Source: Streptomyces rubellomurinus
GTDB lineage: Bacteria > Actinomycetota > Actinomycetes > Streptomycetales > Streptomycetaceae
Assembly (NCBI RefSeq): GCF_000961885.1
Contig: NZ_JZKH01000001.1
Coordinates: forward strand, 124,001-188,000
DNA: 64,000 nucleotides
Direction: 5' to 3'
The translations under genes and the position numbers were made by a program. Under the pieces are notes generated by a model that was given only the letters and a program-made list of their open reading frames with translations, made no database searches and was not told where the DNA came from. Each line of letters begins with the position of its first letter. The first letter of the stretch is position 1. Positions 18,479 through 26,285 of this stretch are shown here, piece after piece.

Positions 18479-19018
18479 CTACAGGAGCGAGAGCGCGTCC
18501 AGGGCCAGGTAGGCCGCGGCGGTGTCGGTCTGGCGGCCCTGACGGAGTACGCGGCTGCGGAACTCCTGCAGGGTGAGCGTGACGACCTCGATGAACTCGG
18601 TGCGCTCCGGCCTTGGTTCGGCGACCTTGACGCAGTCGGTTGCAAGGAAGGCGAAGCGCTGGGCGTTGGAGTAGGCGTCGTGCCAGTACGGCCCGGCGGG
18701 GCGCATCTCGCCCCGGTAGCCGGTCTCCTCCAGGAGCTCCCGGGCGATGGCGTCCGCCGGTTCTTCGCCGGGTTCGAGGAAGCCGCCCGGCAGCTCGTAC
18801 AGCACGCGGTCGGGGCCGGGCCGGTACTGGCGGGCGAGGATGACATGCCGGTCGGGGGTGAGGGCGAGCACAGCCCCCGCCGGGCGCTCGCGCTTGAGGT
18901 AGAACTCCTCCTTCCGTCCGTCAGGCAGCTCGAAGTCGACGCGGTCCACGGATCGGCCGAACTTGCTGAAGACGGTGGCTCGTTCGACTTCTCGCCATGG
19001 TGCGGTGGTGTCGGTCAT
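18479..19018 (-). CDS. Nudix hydrolase
   Basis: A 179-residue hydrolase with a complete Nudix box: GGFLEPGEEPADAIARELL continuing into EETGY (about residues 78-101), giving G-x5-E-x7-RE-L-x-EE-x-G. The N-terminal domain and the VLYELPGG lead-in resemble ADP-ribose/ADP-sugar pyrophosphatases, which cleave nucleoside diphosphate sugars to a sugar phosphate and AMP. The 207 bp between this gene and the one ending at 18271 hold no recognisable gene. It probably clears damaged or toxic nucleotides. Confidence 0.85.
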   Translation of the reverse strand: MTDTTAPWREVERATVFSKFGRSVDRVDFELPDGRKEEFYLKRERPAGAVLALTPDRHVILARQYRPGPDRVLYELPGGFLEPGEEPADAIARELLEETGYRGEMRPAGPYWHDAYSNAQRFAFLATDCVKVAEPRPERTEFIEVVTLTLQEFRSRVLRQGRQTDTAAAYLALDALSLL

Positions 19019-19187
19019 GCCAGGACTGTACGGCTCTGGCCCGAGTCCAGGTGCCGGCCTCGTCGTCGACGGTCCGCCGCCGCCGACCAGTGGCTGGGGC
19101 GTGTCCAGGAGACCACCTGATCACCGGCCGCGACAACCCTCAGGTCTTCCGACCTGCGCCGGGCCGCCGTGCGACGGGCCGCGGAAC

Positions 19188-19235
19188 GTCCTCTCAGGTC
19201 TGGCTGAGCGCGGCGTCGATGAGGTCCCGTGCGGC
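19188..19235. repeat. 48-bp direct repeat, copy A
   Basis: Matches 20387-20434 with two mismatches in 48 positions. Both copies are the 3' end of a minus-strand gene (…ARDLI-D/E-AALSQT-stop). The two copies bracket the MerR and small membrane-protein genes. Confidence 0.85.
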
Positions 19236-19262
19236 GCTCGCCTTCGGGAAATACGAGTTCGA
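19194..19262 (-). pseudogene. C-terminal fragment of a DUF5753-type regulator
   Basis: The minus strand encodes FPKASAARDLIDAALSQT followed by a stop, nearly identical to the end of the pseudogene at 20393-20668. Upstream the reading frame runs directly into the repeated palindrome at 19263-19291 and loses similarity, so only about 20 codons remain. Interpreted as one half of a duplication or the product of an insertion at the 3' end of the regulator gene. Confidence 0.5.
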
Positions 19263-19291
19263 CGCGGGCTTCGACCGTCCTCGAAGCCCGC
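19263..19291. repeat. Second copy of the 29-nt palindrome
   Basis: Identical over 29 nt to 13771-13799, with stems and the CCGTCC loop conserved. Here it does not follow an intact gene but abuts a regulator fragment, so a terminator role is not obvious. It could be a REP-like element or the trace of an insertion. Confidence 0.75.
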
Positions 19292-19378
19292 TCGTGCACC
19301 GGCAGCCCACGCCCACCGGTCGTCGGGCGAACCCGGGGCGCTTGCACCTCACGCGACGTCAGGGGGCATCGTTGGTGC

Positions 19379-20143
19379 ATGAGCATCGACCAGACGTGGA
19401 AGGTCGGGCCGCTCGCTGAGGCGAGTGGGCTGACCGTTCGTACGTTGCACCACTGGGACCAGATCGGGCTTCTCAGTCCGTCCAGGCGTACCGCCGCCGG
19501 GCACCGCGAGTACACCGAGCAGGATGTGATCCGCCTGTACCAGGTGCTCGCGCTGCGTCGTCTCGGGCTGGGGCTGGAGAGCATCGCGACGTGCCTGGAG
19601 GCCGGAGTCGACCCGGTTCGGCTGGTGAGTGAGCACCTGGCCGGGGTCGAGGCGTCCATCGCGTCCCTGGAGGCCCTGAGGCAGCGGCTGGCGCACATCC
19701 ACGGCGAGCTGGCGTCCGACCGGGCGCCGGACGTCTCCGCGTTGATCGGCGCGCTCCAGTCGATGGGCAGCGCGGGACCGCAGGGCCAGGAGGCGCTGCG
19801 GCGTCACCTCGACAGCGACCAGCTGCGGACTCTGCGGGACCGGGCGGCAGGGCTGGGTCCTGCCGCGCACTACCTGCTGGAGGTGGAGTGGCCGGAGCTG
19901 TACCGCCGGGCCGAGGCGCTGCGGCTCGCCGGGGTCGATCCGGCGGCGCCCCGGGTGAGGAAGCTGGTGGCACGCATGGATGAGCTGAGCTCGCTGTTCA
20001 CCGGGGGCGACGGCGGCGTGTCGACCGCGGTGCGCTCGGCCTGGCGGCACGAGCCGGCCGCGATGTCCGGCGACCCGGTGGCTCCGGCCGACGCCTGGCA
20101 CGACCTGGCCGCCTATCTCGACCGCGCCCGCACCGCCAAGTGA
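19379..20143 (+). CDS. MerR family transcriptional regulator, TipAS-like
   Basis: A 254-residue regulator. The N-terminal winged helix-turn-helix (KVGPLAEASGLTVRTLHHWD, then GLLSPSRRTAAGHREYTEQDV) and the following coiled-coil dimerisation helix are typical of MerR. The C-terminal half (from about residue 115) is helical and rich in Leu, Arg and Trp, with the general layout of TipAS drug-binding domains, although I see no clear ligand residues. The ATG is at 19379. It probably controls the small membrane gene 41 bp downstream. The pair lies between two 48-bp direct repeats. Confidence 0.85.
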   Translation: MSIDQTWKVGPLAEASGLTVRTLHHWDQIGLLSPSRRTAAGHREYTEQDVIRLYQVLALRRLGLGLESIATCLEAGVDPVRLVSEHLAGVEASIASLEALRQRLAHIHGELASDRAPDVSALIGALQSMGSAGPQGQEALRRHLDSDQLRTLRDRAAGLGPAAHYLLEVEWPELYRRAEALRLAGVDPAAPRVRKLVARMDELSSLFTGGDGGVSTAVRSAWRHEPAAMSGDPVAPADAWHDLAAYLDRARTAK

Positions 20144-20184
20144 CCGTTCATTCCGTTCGCCCCTTCTTTCCCAGAGGAGTCGTC

Positions 20185-20376
20185 ATGACCCGCCACATCC
20201 GCATCGGCATCTCCGTGTCCGCCGTCCTCCCCACCCTCGTCGCGGCCCTGGTCGTCTTCACGGCTCTGACGATCGGCGGGGTGCTGCCGTGGACCGTGCT
20301 CCCCTCCGTCCTCCTGGCCCTCACTGTCCAGGGGTTCATCACGTTCTACCGGCTCGGGCGGACGACCACCGTCTGA
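20185..20376 (+). CDS. Small two-helix membrane protein, 63 aa
   Basis: Two hydrophobic helices (VSAVLPTLVAALVVFTALTI and WTVLPSVLLALTVQGFITFY) separated by a short GGVLP turn. The ATG at 20185 was chosen because GAGGAG lies six bases upstream; an in-frame GTG at 20140 overlapping the merR stop is the alternative. It is likely co-transcribed with merR and may be its target, for example a transport or stress-response membrane protein. No family recognised. Confidence 0.65.
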   Translation: MTRHIRIGISVSAVLPTLVAALVVFTALTIGGVLPWTVLPSVLLALTVQGFITFYRLGRTTTV

Positions 20377-20386
20377 CGCGCCACCG

Positions 20387-20434
20387 GTCCTCTCAGGTCT
20401 GGCTGAGCGCAGCCTCGATGAGGTCCCGTGCGGC
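20387..20434. repeat. 48-bp direct repeat, copy B
   Basis: Partner of 19188-19235, with two mismatches. In this copy it is the true 3' end of the DUF5753-type pseudogene on the minus strand. Confidence 0.85.
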
Positions 20435-20668
20435 CGGGCCGTAGACCGCGGAGGGTTGCAGACGGTCGAAGGCCCTGCGGAAGACGGCGAGGCGGTCCGC
20501 TTCGGCGTACTGGGGTGTCTGGAGATTGCTTCAGACCATGGCCGGCGAATAGCCGACGTAGTGCCGGGTCTTCCTCACGAGGTCCAGGAAGGACTCCTGT
20601 ACCGGGCCGGTCCCGTGCTGGAGCAGGTCGTCCCAGTTCCTGTCGGCAGGACTCGATGCAGTCGCCAT
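20393..20668 (-). pseudogene. Degenerate DUF5753-type regulator
   Basis: Reading the minus strand from an ATG at 20668 gives an N-terminal part with WDDLLQ and RKTRHYVGYSPAMV, an in-frame TGA (20531-20533), then NLQTPQYAEADRLAVFRRAF and RLQPSAVYGPAARDLIEAAL. These match the middle (…GLLQTPEYA…) and the extreme C-terminus of DUF5753 regulators. The helix-turn-helix and about 150 residues between the two matches are absent. An internal deletion plus a stop codon has inactivated it. Confidence 0.6.
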
Positions 20669-20793
20669 ACCCGAGATTGTTCCAACGGATCGCAAGGGCT
20701 GTCCGGGAGTTGGCCACTCCCGTCTCCGGGGTGGCGAGTCCCGTTCGACCGCCAGGAGCCGGTTGCCCTCCTCCCCTGGGATACGGTGCTGCG

Positions 20794-21450
20794 ATGTCTC
20801 GATCAGCCGAAACCGGATCAGTGTCGTCCCCCGTCACCGCGGACGACGTCGACCTTGCCGTGCGGCTCGCCGTGGGCGTCCTGCGGGACGCGCCCTCGGA
20901 GGGGTGGGGCGGTAAGGCCGGTTCGCTGGAGTGGGACTGCTGGGAGACCGTCGAGCACCTCGCCAACGACCTGCTGTACTACGCCGTGCAGTTGGGGCCG
21001 CAGAGCCCGCCGCTGGACACCCATGTGCCGTTCGCGTTGAACCGGAAGAGGCCGGACGGACCCACGGTCTTCGTCTTCGCGGAGCGCACTGCGGGTCCGG
21101 CCGGCCTGGTGCAGGTGCTGGAGGCGTGCGGCGCGCTGCTGGTCGCGATGGTGCGTACGGCCTCGTCCGAGGTCCGCGCCCACCACGCCGCCGGGGTGTC
21201 GGATCCTGAAGGCTTCGCGGCGATGGGGGTGGTGGAGACGCTGGTGCACATGCACGATGCGGCGGAGGGCTTCGGGCTTGCCTGGACCCCGCCCTCCGCT
21301 CTGTGCTCCCGGGTGCTCGCCCGTCTGTTTCCGGAGGCGCCGGGCGGCGCGGATCCCTGGCGCACCCTGCTGTGGGCGACCGGCCGCGCCGAACTGCCGG
21401 GGCACCCTCGTCTCACCACGTGGCGCTGGGTCAGCACGCCGCGGCCGTAG
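20794..21450 (+). CDS. DinB / mycothiol-dependent maleylpyruvate isomerase-like protein
   Basis: A 218-residue four-helix-bundle protein. The spacing of possible metal-binding histidines (WDCWETVEHLANDLLYYA near residue 48, and GVVETLVHMHDAAEGF near residue 150) and the Trp-rich C-terminus fit the DinB/MDMPI superfamily of mycothiol-dependent enzymes. In this superfamily a zinc ion held by three residues activates the thiol. The ATG is at 20794. The actual reaction cannot be told, and the metal site is less canonical than in well-studied members. Confidence 0.55.
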   Translation: MSRSAETGSVSSPVTADDVDLAVRLAVGVLRDAPSEGWGGKAGSLEWDCWETVEHLANDLLYYAVQLGPQSPPLDTHVPFALNRKRPDGPTVFVFAERTAGPAGLVQVLEACGALLVAMVRTASSEVRAHHAAGVSDPEGFAAMGVVETLVHMHDAAEGFGLAWTPPSALCSRVLARLFPEAPGGADPWRTLLWATGRAELPGHPRLTTWRWVSTPRP

Positions 21451-21470
21451 GAGGGGTTCGGCTTCGGACG

Positions 21471-22139
21471 TCAGGCCCGGAAGGCAGCGAGCAGCATGTC
21501 CGTGAGACGGTCCAGGTGGTCCGGGGCGGTCGGGGTGTGGACGACCGCGAGGCGCCAGTAGAGCGGGCCGGCGAGGAGGTCCAGGGCGATCTCGCGGTCG
21601 ACGTCGGCGGGGAGTTCGCCGCGGGCGACCGCCCGCTCCAGGAGCTGGGTGGCCCTGCTGCGGCGGGTGTCGCGGACGGCGGCGAACAGTGCCTCGGCCA
21701 GTTCGGGGGTGCGGCCGCCCTCGGCGATCAGGTCGGGGATGATCCGCGCGGCGAGCGGCTCGTTCAGGGCGTCGGCGACCTCGGTGAGGAAGGCCAGGAC
21801 GTCCCCGCGCAGGGTGCCGGTGTCGGCGGCCCCGGAAGCGTTGACGGCGACGGCGGAGACCAGGTCGACGGTCATGTCCAGCTTGGACGTCCAGCGCCGG
21901 TAGATGGCGGCCTTGCCCGCCCCGGCCCGCTTGGCGACGGCCTCCAGGGAGAGTCGCGCGTAGCCGGCGGCCGCCAGTTCCTCGAAGAAGGCGGCGGCGA
22001 TCGCCTCCGTCACCGAGTCCTGGAGGACGGGGCCGCCGGGGAGCCGGCGTCCGGGGGCGCGGCCGGGAGCCCCGGCGGTGGCGGGCTCGGGGAGCGACGG
22101 CTCGGGGAGCGACGGCTGGGGCGTGGGGGCGCTGGGCAT
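21471..22139 (-). CDS. TetR family transcriptional regulator
   Basis: A 222-residue repressor with a Pro/Ala/Glu-rich leader containing a repeated SLPEP motif (residues 9-19), then a TetR helix-turn-helix (YARLSLEAVAKRAGAGKAAIYRRW, about residues 60-83, read in two parts) and a C-terminal ligand domain of the TetR_C type with DLLAGPLYWRLAV. It is divergent from an alpha/beta hydrolase gene, and the 109 bp between them hold two matching operator-like sites, so it most likely represses itself and the hydrolase. Confidence 0.88.
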   Translation of the reverse strand: MPSAPTPQPSLPEPSLPEPATAGAPGRAPGRRLPGGPVLQDSVTEAIAAAFFEELAAAGYARLSLEAVAKRAGAGKAAIYRRWTSKLDMTVDLVSAVAVNASGAADTGTLRGDVLAFLTEVADALNEPLAARIIPDLIAEGGRTPELAEALFAAVRDTRRSRATQLLERAVARGELPADVDREIALDLLAGPLYWRLAVVHTPTAPDHLDRLTDMLLAAFRA

Positions 22140-22155
22140 GCCCCGAACCTACCCC

Positions 22156-22228
22156 AGGCGGAACGGTTGCGTCTCGACTAGGTGCGGCCTATCGTCGACC
22201 GAAGACGAGACGGAACCGTTCCGTCTCG
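22156..22228. promoter_or_regulatory. Two TetR operator-like palindromes
   Basis: Site 2 (22206-22228) is a perfect 23-bp palindrome: 11-bp arms beginning CGAGACGGAAC around one central base. Site 1 (about 22156-22176) is an imperfect copy with the core GGAAC-G-GTTGC followed by GTCTCG. Their centres are 52 bp apart, about five helical turns. They lie between the divergent tetR and hydrolase genes. Confidence 0.8.
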
Positions 22229-22248
22229 ACAAACGCCCGAGGTGCACC

Positions 22249-23544
22249 ATGCGATTCCTGTACGAGGACGAGTCGTTCTCCTTCGAGGCACTGCGCGCGG
22301 CCGGCTTCGCCAACGACGGCGGCGCCGACCTGGGCGAGGTCCTGTCCACTCTCCGCGACGTCGGCGAGGGCGACGAGGAAGCCTGGCTGCGCGAGTGGAA
22401 GCGGACCGCGCAGCGCGTCCACGCCATCGGCACCGCCGCCCTGGCGGCCGGTCACCGGGTCAGCGCCCGCGAGGCCCTGCTGCGCGCGTCGAACTACTAC
22501 CGCACCGCCGAGTTCTACCGCCGCGACGACCCCGCCCACGACCCCGAGGCCAAGGCCCTCTCCGCGCTCTCCCGCGAGACCTTCGCGACCGCCGCGACGC
22601 TGATGGACACTCCCGTCGAAGCCGTGCGCATCCCCTACCAGGACACCTCCCTGCCCGGCTACCTCTTCCTCGTCGACGACTCCGGGCAGCCCCGCCCGAC
22701 CATCGTCTTCACCGGCGGCTTCGACTCCACCCTGGAGGAGGCCTACTTCGTCATCGGCGCGGCCGCGCTGCGCCGCGGGTACCACGTGCTCACCTACGAC
22801 GGCCCCGGCCAGGGCGCCGCGCTGCGCGAACAGGGCCTCGTCCTTCGCCCGGACTGGGAGGCCGTCGTCACCCCCGTGCTCGACTTCGCGCTCACCCGCC
22901 CCGAGATCGCCCCGGACGGGCTCGCGCTCATGGGCTACAGCCTCGGCGGCTACCTCTCCGCCCGCGCCGCCGCCCACGAGCACCGGCTGGCCGCCCTAGT
23001 GCTGAACGACGGCCTCTACGACTACCACCAGGCCCACACCCGGCTCATGCCGCCGTTCCTGCGGGAGTGGGTCGGAGCCGGGCGCGACGACCTCGCCGAC
23101 CCGGTCCTGAGCCTGATGATGCAGGCCTCCACCCAGCTCCGCTGGGCCCTGCGCAACGGCGTGTGGACGTTCGGCGCCGATTCCGCCGCGGACTACATCC
23201 GGCGCACCGCCGACTACACCCTCGACGGCGTCGCCCCGCTCATCGACTGCCCCACCCTCGTCCTGGACGCCGAGCACGACCAGTTCTTCCACGGCCAGCC
23301 CCAACTCGTCCGTGCGGCGCTGACCTGCCCGCACACCCTGGTCACGCTGTCCGAGTCCGAGGGCGCGGGCGAGCACTGCCACATGGGGGCCATGGCGCGA
23401 TTCCAGCAGGTCACGTTCGACTGGCTCGACACCACCCTCGCCCCGGAGCGGCCGGCGGGCGGGCAGCGGAGGCACTTCAGCCGCGACGACAACGGCGAAG
23501 TGGTGGGGGCCGGCCTGGCCGGGCGATCGTTCCGGCGGATCTGA
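22249..23544 (+). CDS. Alpha/beta hydrolase of the FrsA / dihydropseudooxynicotine hydrolase type
   Basis: A 431-residue enzyme with a helical N-terminal cap domain (about residues 1-145) and a C-terminal alpha/beta-hydrolase domain. The nucleophile elbow is MGYSLGGYLSA; upstream GGFDSTLEEAYF and YDGPGQGAA are typical of C-C bond hydrolases related to 2,6-dihydropseudooxynicotine hydrolase. The catalytic aspartate is probably in VLDAEHDQFF, and the histidine in GEHCHMGAM. The ATG at 22249 follows the operator region. It is controlled by the divergent TetR. Substrate unknown; an aromatic or acyl compound sensed by TetR is likely. Confidence 0.82.
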   Translation: MRFLYEDESFSFEALRAAGFANDGGADLGEVLSTLRDVGEGDEEAWLREWKRTAQRVHAIGTAALAAGHRVSAREALLRASNYYRTAEFYRRDDPAHDPEAKALSALSRETFATAATLMDTPVEAVRIPYQDTSLPGYLFLVDDSGQPRPTIVFTGGFDSTLEEAYFVIGAAALRRGYHVLTYDGPGQGAALREQGLVLRPDWEAVVTPVLDFALTRPEIAPDGLALMGYSLGGYLSARAAAHEHRLAALVLNDGLYDYHQAHTRLMPPFLREWVGAGRDDLADPVLSLMMQASTQLRWALRNGVWTFGADSAADYIRRTADYTLDGVAPLIDCPTLVLDAEHDQFFHGQPQLVRAALTCPHTLVTLSESEGAGEHCHMGAMARFQQVTFDWLDTTLAPERPAGGQRRHFSRDDNGEVVGAGLAGRSFRRI

Positions 23545-23557
23545 CGCCCCCCTTGCG

Positions 23558-24328
23558 TCAGGGCGCCGCCGCGTCGGCGACGAGCTTGAGGGCCAGTTGC
23601 CGGGTGGCCTCGTCCGCCTTCTCGGGGCTGCCCGTGTCGAACGGCGGCTCGGGGTCGTACTCGATCGCGAGCTGCATCGCCCGGCCGACCTCGTCGTCGG
23701 AGAGGCGGGCGGCCAGGTGCAGGCCCAGGTCGATGCCGGCGGACACGCCCGCCGCGGTGATGATCTTGCCCGATTCGACGAAGCGGCCCGGCGTGACGAC
23801 CGCGCCGAACGTCTCCGCGAGGTAGGGCCGCGAGGCCCAGTACGTGGTGGCCGGGACGCCGCGCAGGAGGCCGGCGGAGCCGAGGACGAGGGCGCCGGTG
23901 TAGACGGACGTGGTCCACGTCGAGTGCTGGTGGATGCGGCGCACCCAGGCCAGGACGGACGGGTCGTTCATCGTCGCGATCGTGCCGCGGTTGCCGCCGC
24001 CGGGGATCAGGAGCACGTCCGCGTGCGGCACGTCCGTCATGGCCCGCTCGGCGCCGAGTGCCAGCTGCCCGGTGTCCGTGCGGACCGGACCGGCCTTGCG
24101 GCCGACCGTGACCACACGGACGCCCGGGACGCGGCACAGCGCCTCGTACGGGCCGACCGCGTCCAGGGCGGTGAAGCCGTCGTAGAGCAGGACGGCCACG
24201 CGGATCCGCTCGCGCTGCCCAGCGGATGCGGCGGTCGGGACACCGGCCAGGCCGACACCGAGAGCGCCTGCCGCTGCCGTTGCCCTGCGGAGCACCGTGC
24301 GACGGGTGGTGCCCGTGCTCGAAGTCAT
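23558..24328 (-). CDS. Secreted DJ-1/PfpI family protein with Tat signal, catalytic Cys replaced
   Basis: A 256-residue protein. A twin-arginine signal (TTRRTVLRRATAAAGAL) is followed by a hydrophobic stretch ending TAASAGQ, a likely signal peptidase site. The mature part is a class I glutamine amidotransferase-like fold of the DJ-1/PfpI (isonitrile hydratase/GlxA) branch: VAVLLYDGFTALDAVGPYE, DVLLIPGGG. The nucleophile elbow reads SVYTGALVLG where active homologues have a cysteine at the tyrosine position, so the usual chemistry should be lost. It converges on the hydrolase gene. Export with a dead site suggests a binding role. Confidence 0.8.
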   Translation of the reverse strand: MTSSTGTTRRTVLRRATAAAGALGVGLAGVPTAASAGQRERIRVAVLLYDGFTALDAVGPYEALCRVPGVRVVTVGRKAGPVRTDTGQLALGAERAMTDVPHADVLLIPGGGNRGTIATMNDPSVLAWVRRIHQHSTWTTSVYTGALVLGSAGLLRGVPATTYWASRPYLAETFGAVVTPGRFVESGKIITAAGVSAGIDLGLHLAARLSDDEVGRAMQLAIEYDPEPPFDTGSPEKADEATRQLALKLVADAAAP

Positions 24329-24431
24329 CGTCGAACCAACTCCCTTGATGGGTGATCACCCAGGCAGTCGGATCGGCGGCCGGGCCGGTTCCCGAAGGGA
24401 TGTCAGAACCCGGTCAGGCGACGCCGCTCGG

Positions 24432-25007
24432 CTACTCGGCGACCCTGATGTCGAACGACTCCCGATGGCGGGCGCCGCCCGGGTCGTCCGCGCTGCGCAC
24501 CTCGACCGAGCCGCCCTCCAGGATCCCGGGCTCCTGCTTGGGGGAGATCAAGATCCGGACGAGGGCGGTCGCGCTGCGGCCGCTCGGCAGGCCGGGCCCG
24601 AACACGCAGTGCACCTGCCTGCCTCGCGCCCCGACCTTGCAGTCCGTGGGAAAGAACGGGGCCTGCGGGGTCACCCCCTCCGGCAGGGTGACGGTGACCG
24701 TGAACGGCGAGGCGGTGGTGTCCGGGCCGAAGTTGGCGACGAAGGCGTGGATCGTGGTGGTGCCGCCGGGCGCCGCCGGGTCCGGGTCGATCCGGACCAC
24801 CTCCAGGTGGGAGTGGGACGGCTTGGCGGCCACGGCGGGCAGCGTGGCCGCCTCGGGCGCGCCCGGCACGACGCCCCCCAGTGCCGGCCGCGGGTCGGGC
24901 TGCCGCAGCGCCCAGGACGGGCCGGCGGCCAGCACCGCCACCGCACAGCCCGCCATCGCCGCCGCGACCAACCCGGCCCCGCCGAATCCCCTACTACGGT
25001 GTTCCAT
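24432..25007 (-). CDS. Secreted protein with one Ig-like (DUF11/CARDB-like) domain
   Basis: A 191-residue protein with a Sec signal peptide (GLVAAAMAGCAVAVLAAG ending in SWA) and a beta-sandwich-like domain (HLEVVRIDPDPAAPGGTTTI, FTVTVTLPEGV, TALVRILISP), resembling DUF11/CARDB repeats that occur in surface proteins. Two cysteines (TDCKVG and VHCVFG) could pair. The ATG at 25007 has AGGG nine bases upstream; a GTG three codons earlier is possible. Probably exported and cell-wall or medium located. Confidence 0.65.
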   Translation of the reverse strand: MEHRSRGFGGAGLVAAAMAGCAVAVLAAGPSWALRQPDPRPALGGVVPGAPEAATLPAVAAKPSHSHLEVVRIDPDPAAPGGTTTIHAFVANFGPDTTASPFTVTVTLPEGVTPQAPFFPTDCKVGARGRQVHCVFGPGLPSGRSATALVRILISPKQEPGILEGGSVEVRSADDPGGARHRESFDIRVAE

Positions 25008-25064
25008 GTCGTTCACCCTGCTCTCGTGCTCCGGCCGCCCGCGCCGTCGCGGGCGGCGTCCGCA

Positions 25065-26264
25065 TCAGCGTGGTGGAACAGCAGCCGCCCGCACGGTGGA
25101 CGCGCTCGGGGGACCACCGAACGGAGGAACCGGCAGGAGGCCGAGACGGCTGACGGTCCGGTTGACGTCGATGGGCAGCGCGTCCCCCCGGAGGCAGTCC
25201 GCGAGCGGAGCGTCGGCGACGAGGTACAGCGTCGCGTCCCGGTCGTACAGGACGTCGACGAGGTTGGCGAAGCGCTGCGCCGCGTCCCGGCGGCCGGAGG
25301 TGAGTTCGGGCAGGCCGGAGAGCACCCAGGTGTCGAAGCGGTCGGCGAGGCCCAGGTAGTCGACGGTCGAGGTGCGTTCGTCGCACAGCTCGTGGAAGTC
25401 GAACCAGACGAGACCGTCGCGCACCGCGCGGGCGGTGAGCTCGCGGCCGCCGGTCCGGACGGTCTGCCGCTCGGCGGCGGCCGGCGGTTCGAGCCCGGCC
25501 TCGCGCAGCTGCCGCTCGCTGCCGGGCCAGAGGTAGCCCCCGCCCTCGAACCGCGAACGGGAGCCCCTGGTACGGGACTTCGCGCGGGAGCGGTAGTCGT
25601 GCGGGCCCGCGACCTCCAGGACGTCCAGGGAGCTTTCGAGCAGCTTGATGGTCGGCTCGAACATGTGGTGGTGGACGGGGTTCGGCAGCAGGCCGGCGGG
25701 CGGGTAGTTGGAGGTGGCCACCAGGGTGACCTTCTGCTCGACCAGCGAGGTGAGGACGCGGCCCATCATCATCGCGTCGCCCGGGTCGTGCACGTGGAAC
25801 TCGTCGAAGAACAGCAGCCGGCAGTCGCTGAGCAGTTCCGCGACGGCGAGGTCGCAGGCGTTCCGCTCCTTGCGGTGGCGGGCGTGGACGGCGTGGAACT
25901 CCCGGAAGAACTCGTGGAAGTGCACCCGGCGCTTGTTCCGCAGCGGCAGCGCCTCGTAGAAGACCCCGGTCAGCCAGCTCTTGCCGCGCCCGACCGGCCC
26001 CCACACGTAGACACCGCGCGGCGGCTTCCCGGCACCGAAGAGGCGCCGGCGGGCGGACAGGTCGGCGCCGAGCCGGGCGAGCCGCTCGGCCGCCGCGGTC
26101 TGCGAGCCGTCGAGCGCGAAGCCCGCTTCCGCGGCGGCACGCTCGAACATCTCCATCATCTGACGGCCCCCCGGTCCCACGCCGACACCACCGAAGCCGG
26201 TGGCGGTGTCCGCTGCCCCCGGCGCGCGCTCGTGATCTTGCCAGATGCCCCTGGCCTGCGACAA
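25065..26264 (-). CDS. zapE: ZapE/AFG1-like cell division ATPase
   Basis: A 399-residue P-loop ATPase of the AFG1/ZapE family. Walker A is GPVGRGKS (89-96), Walker B is LLFFDEFHVHD (150-160), and the family sequences VHFHEFFREFHAVHAR and TLVATSNYPP (sensor 1) are present. In Proteobacteria ZapE contributes to FtsZ ring constriction; in actinomycetes the family is conserved but less studied. The N-terminal 35 residues are Gly-rich and variable. It stands as a single gene between two hypothetical genes. Confidence 0.9.
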   Translation of the reverse strand: MSQARGIWQDHERAPGAADTATGFGGVGVGPGGRQMMEMFERAAAEAGFALDGSQTAAAERLARLGADLSARRRLFGAGKPPRGVYVWGPVGRGKSWLTGVFYEALPLRNKRRVHFHEFFREFHAVHARHRKERNACDLAVAELLSDCRLLFFDEFHVHDPGDAMMMGRVLTSLVEQKVTLVATSNYPPAGLLPNPVHHHMFEPTIKLLESSLDVLEVAGPHDYRSRAKSRTRGSRSRFEGGGYLWPGSERQLREAGLEPPAAAERQTVRTGGRELTARAVRDGLVWFDFHELCDERTSTVDYLGLADRFDTWVLSGLPELTSGRRDAAQRFANLVDVLYDRDATLYLVADAPLADCLRGDALPIDVNRTVSRLGLLPVPPFGGPPSASTVRAAAVPPR

Positions 26265-26285
26265 CGCCCGACCGACGGCGGCCGC

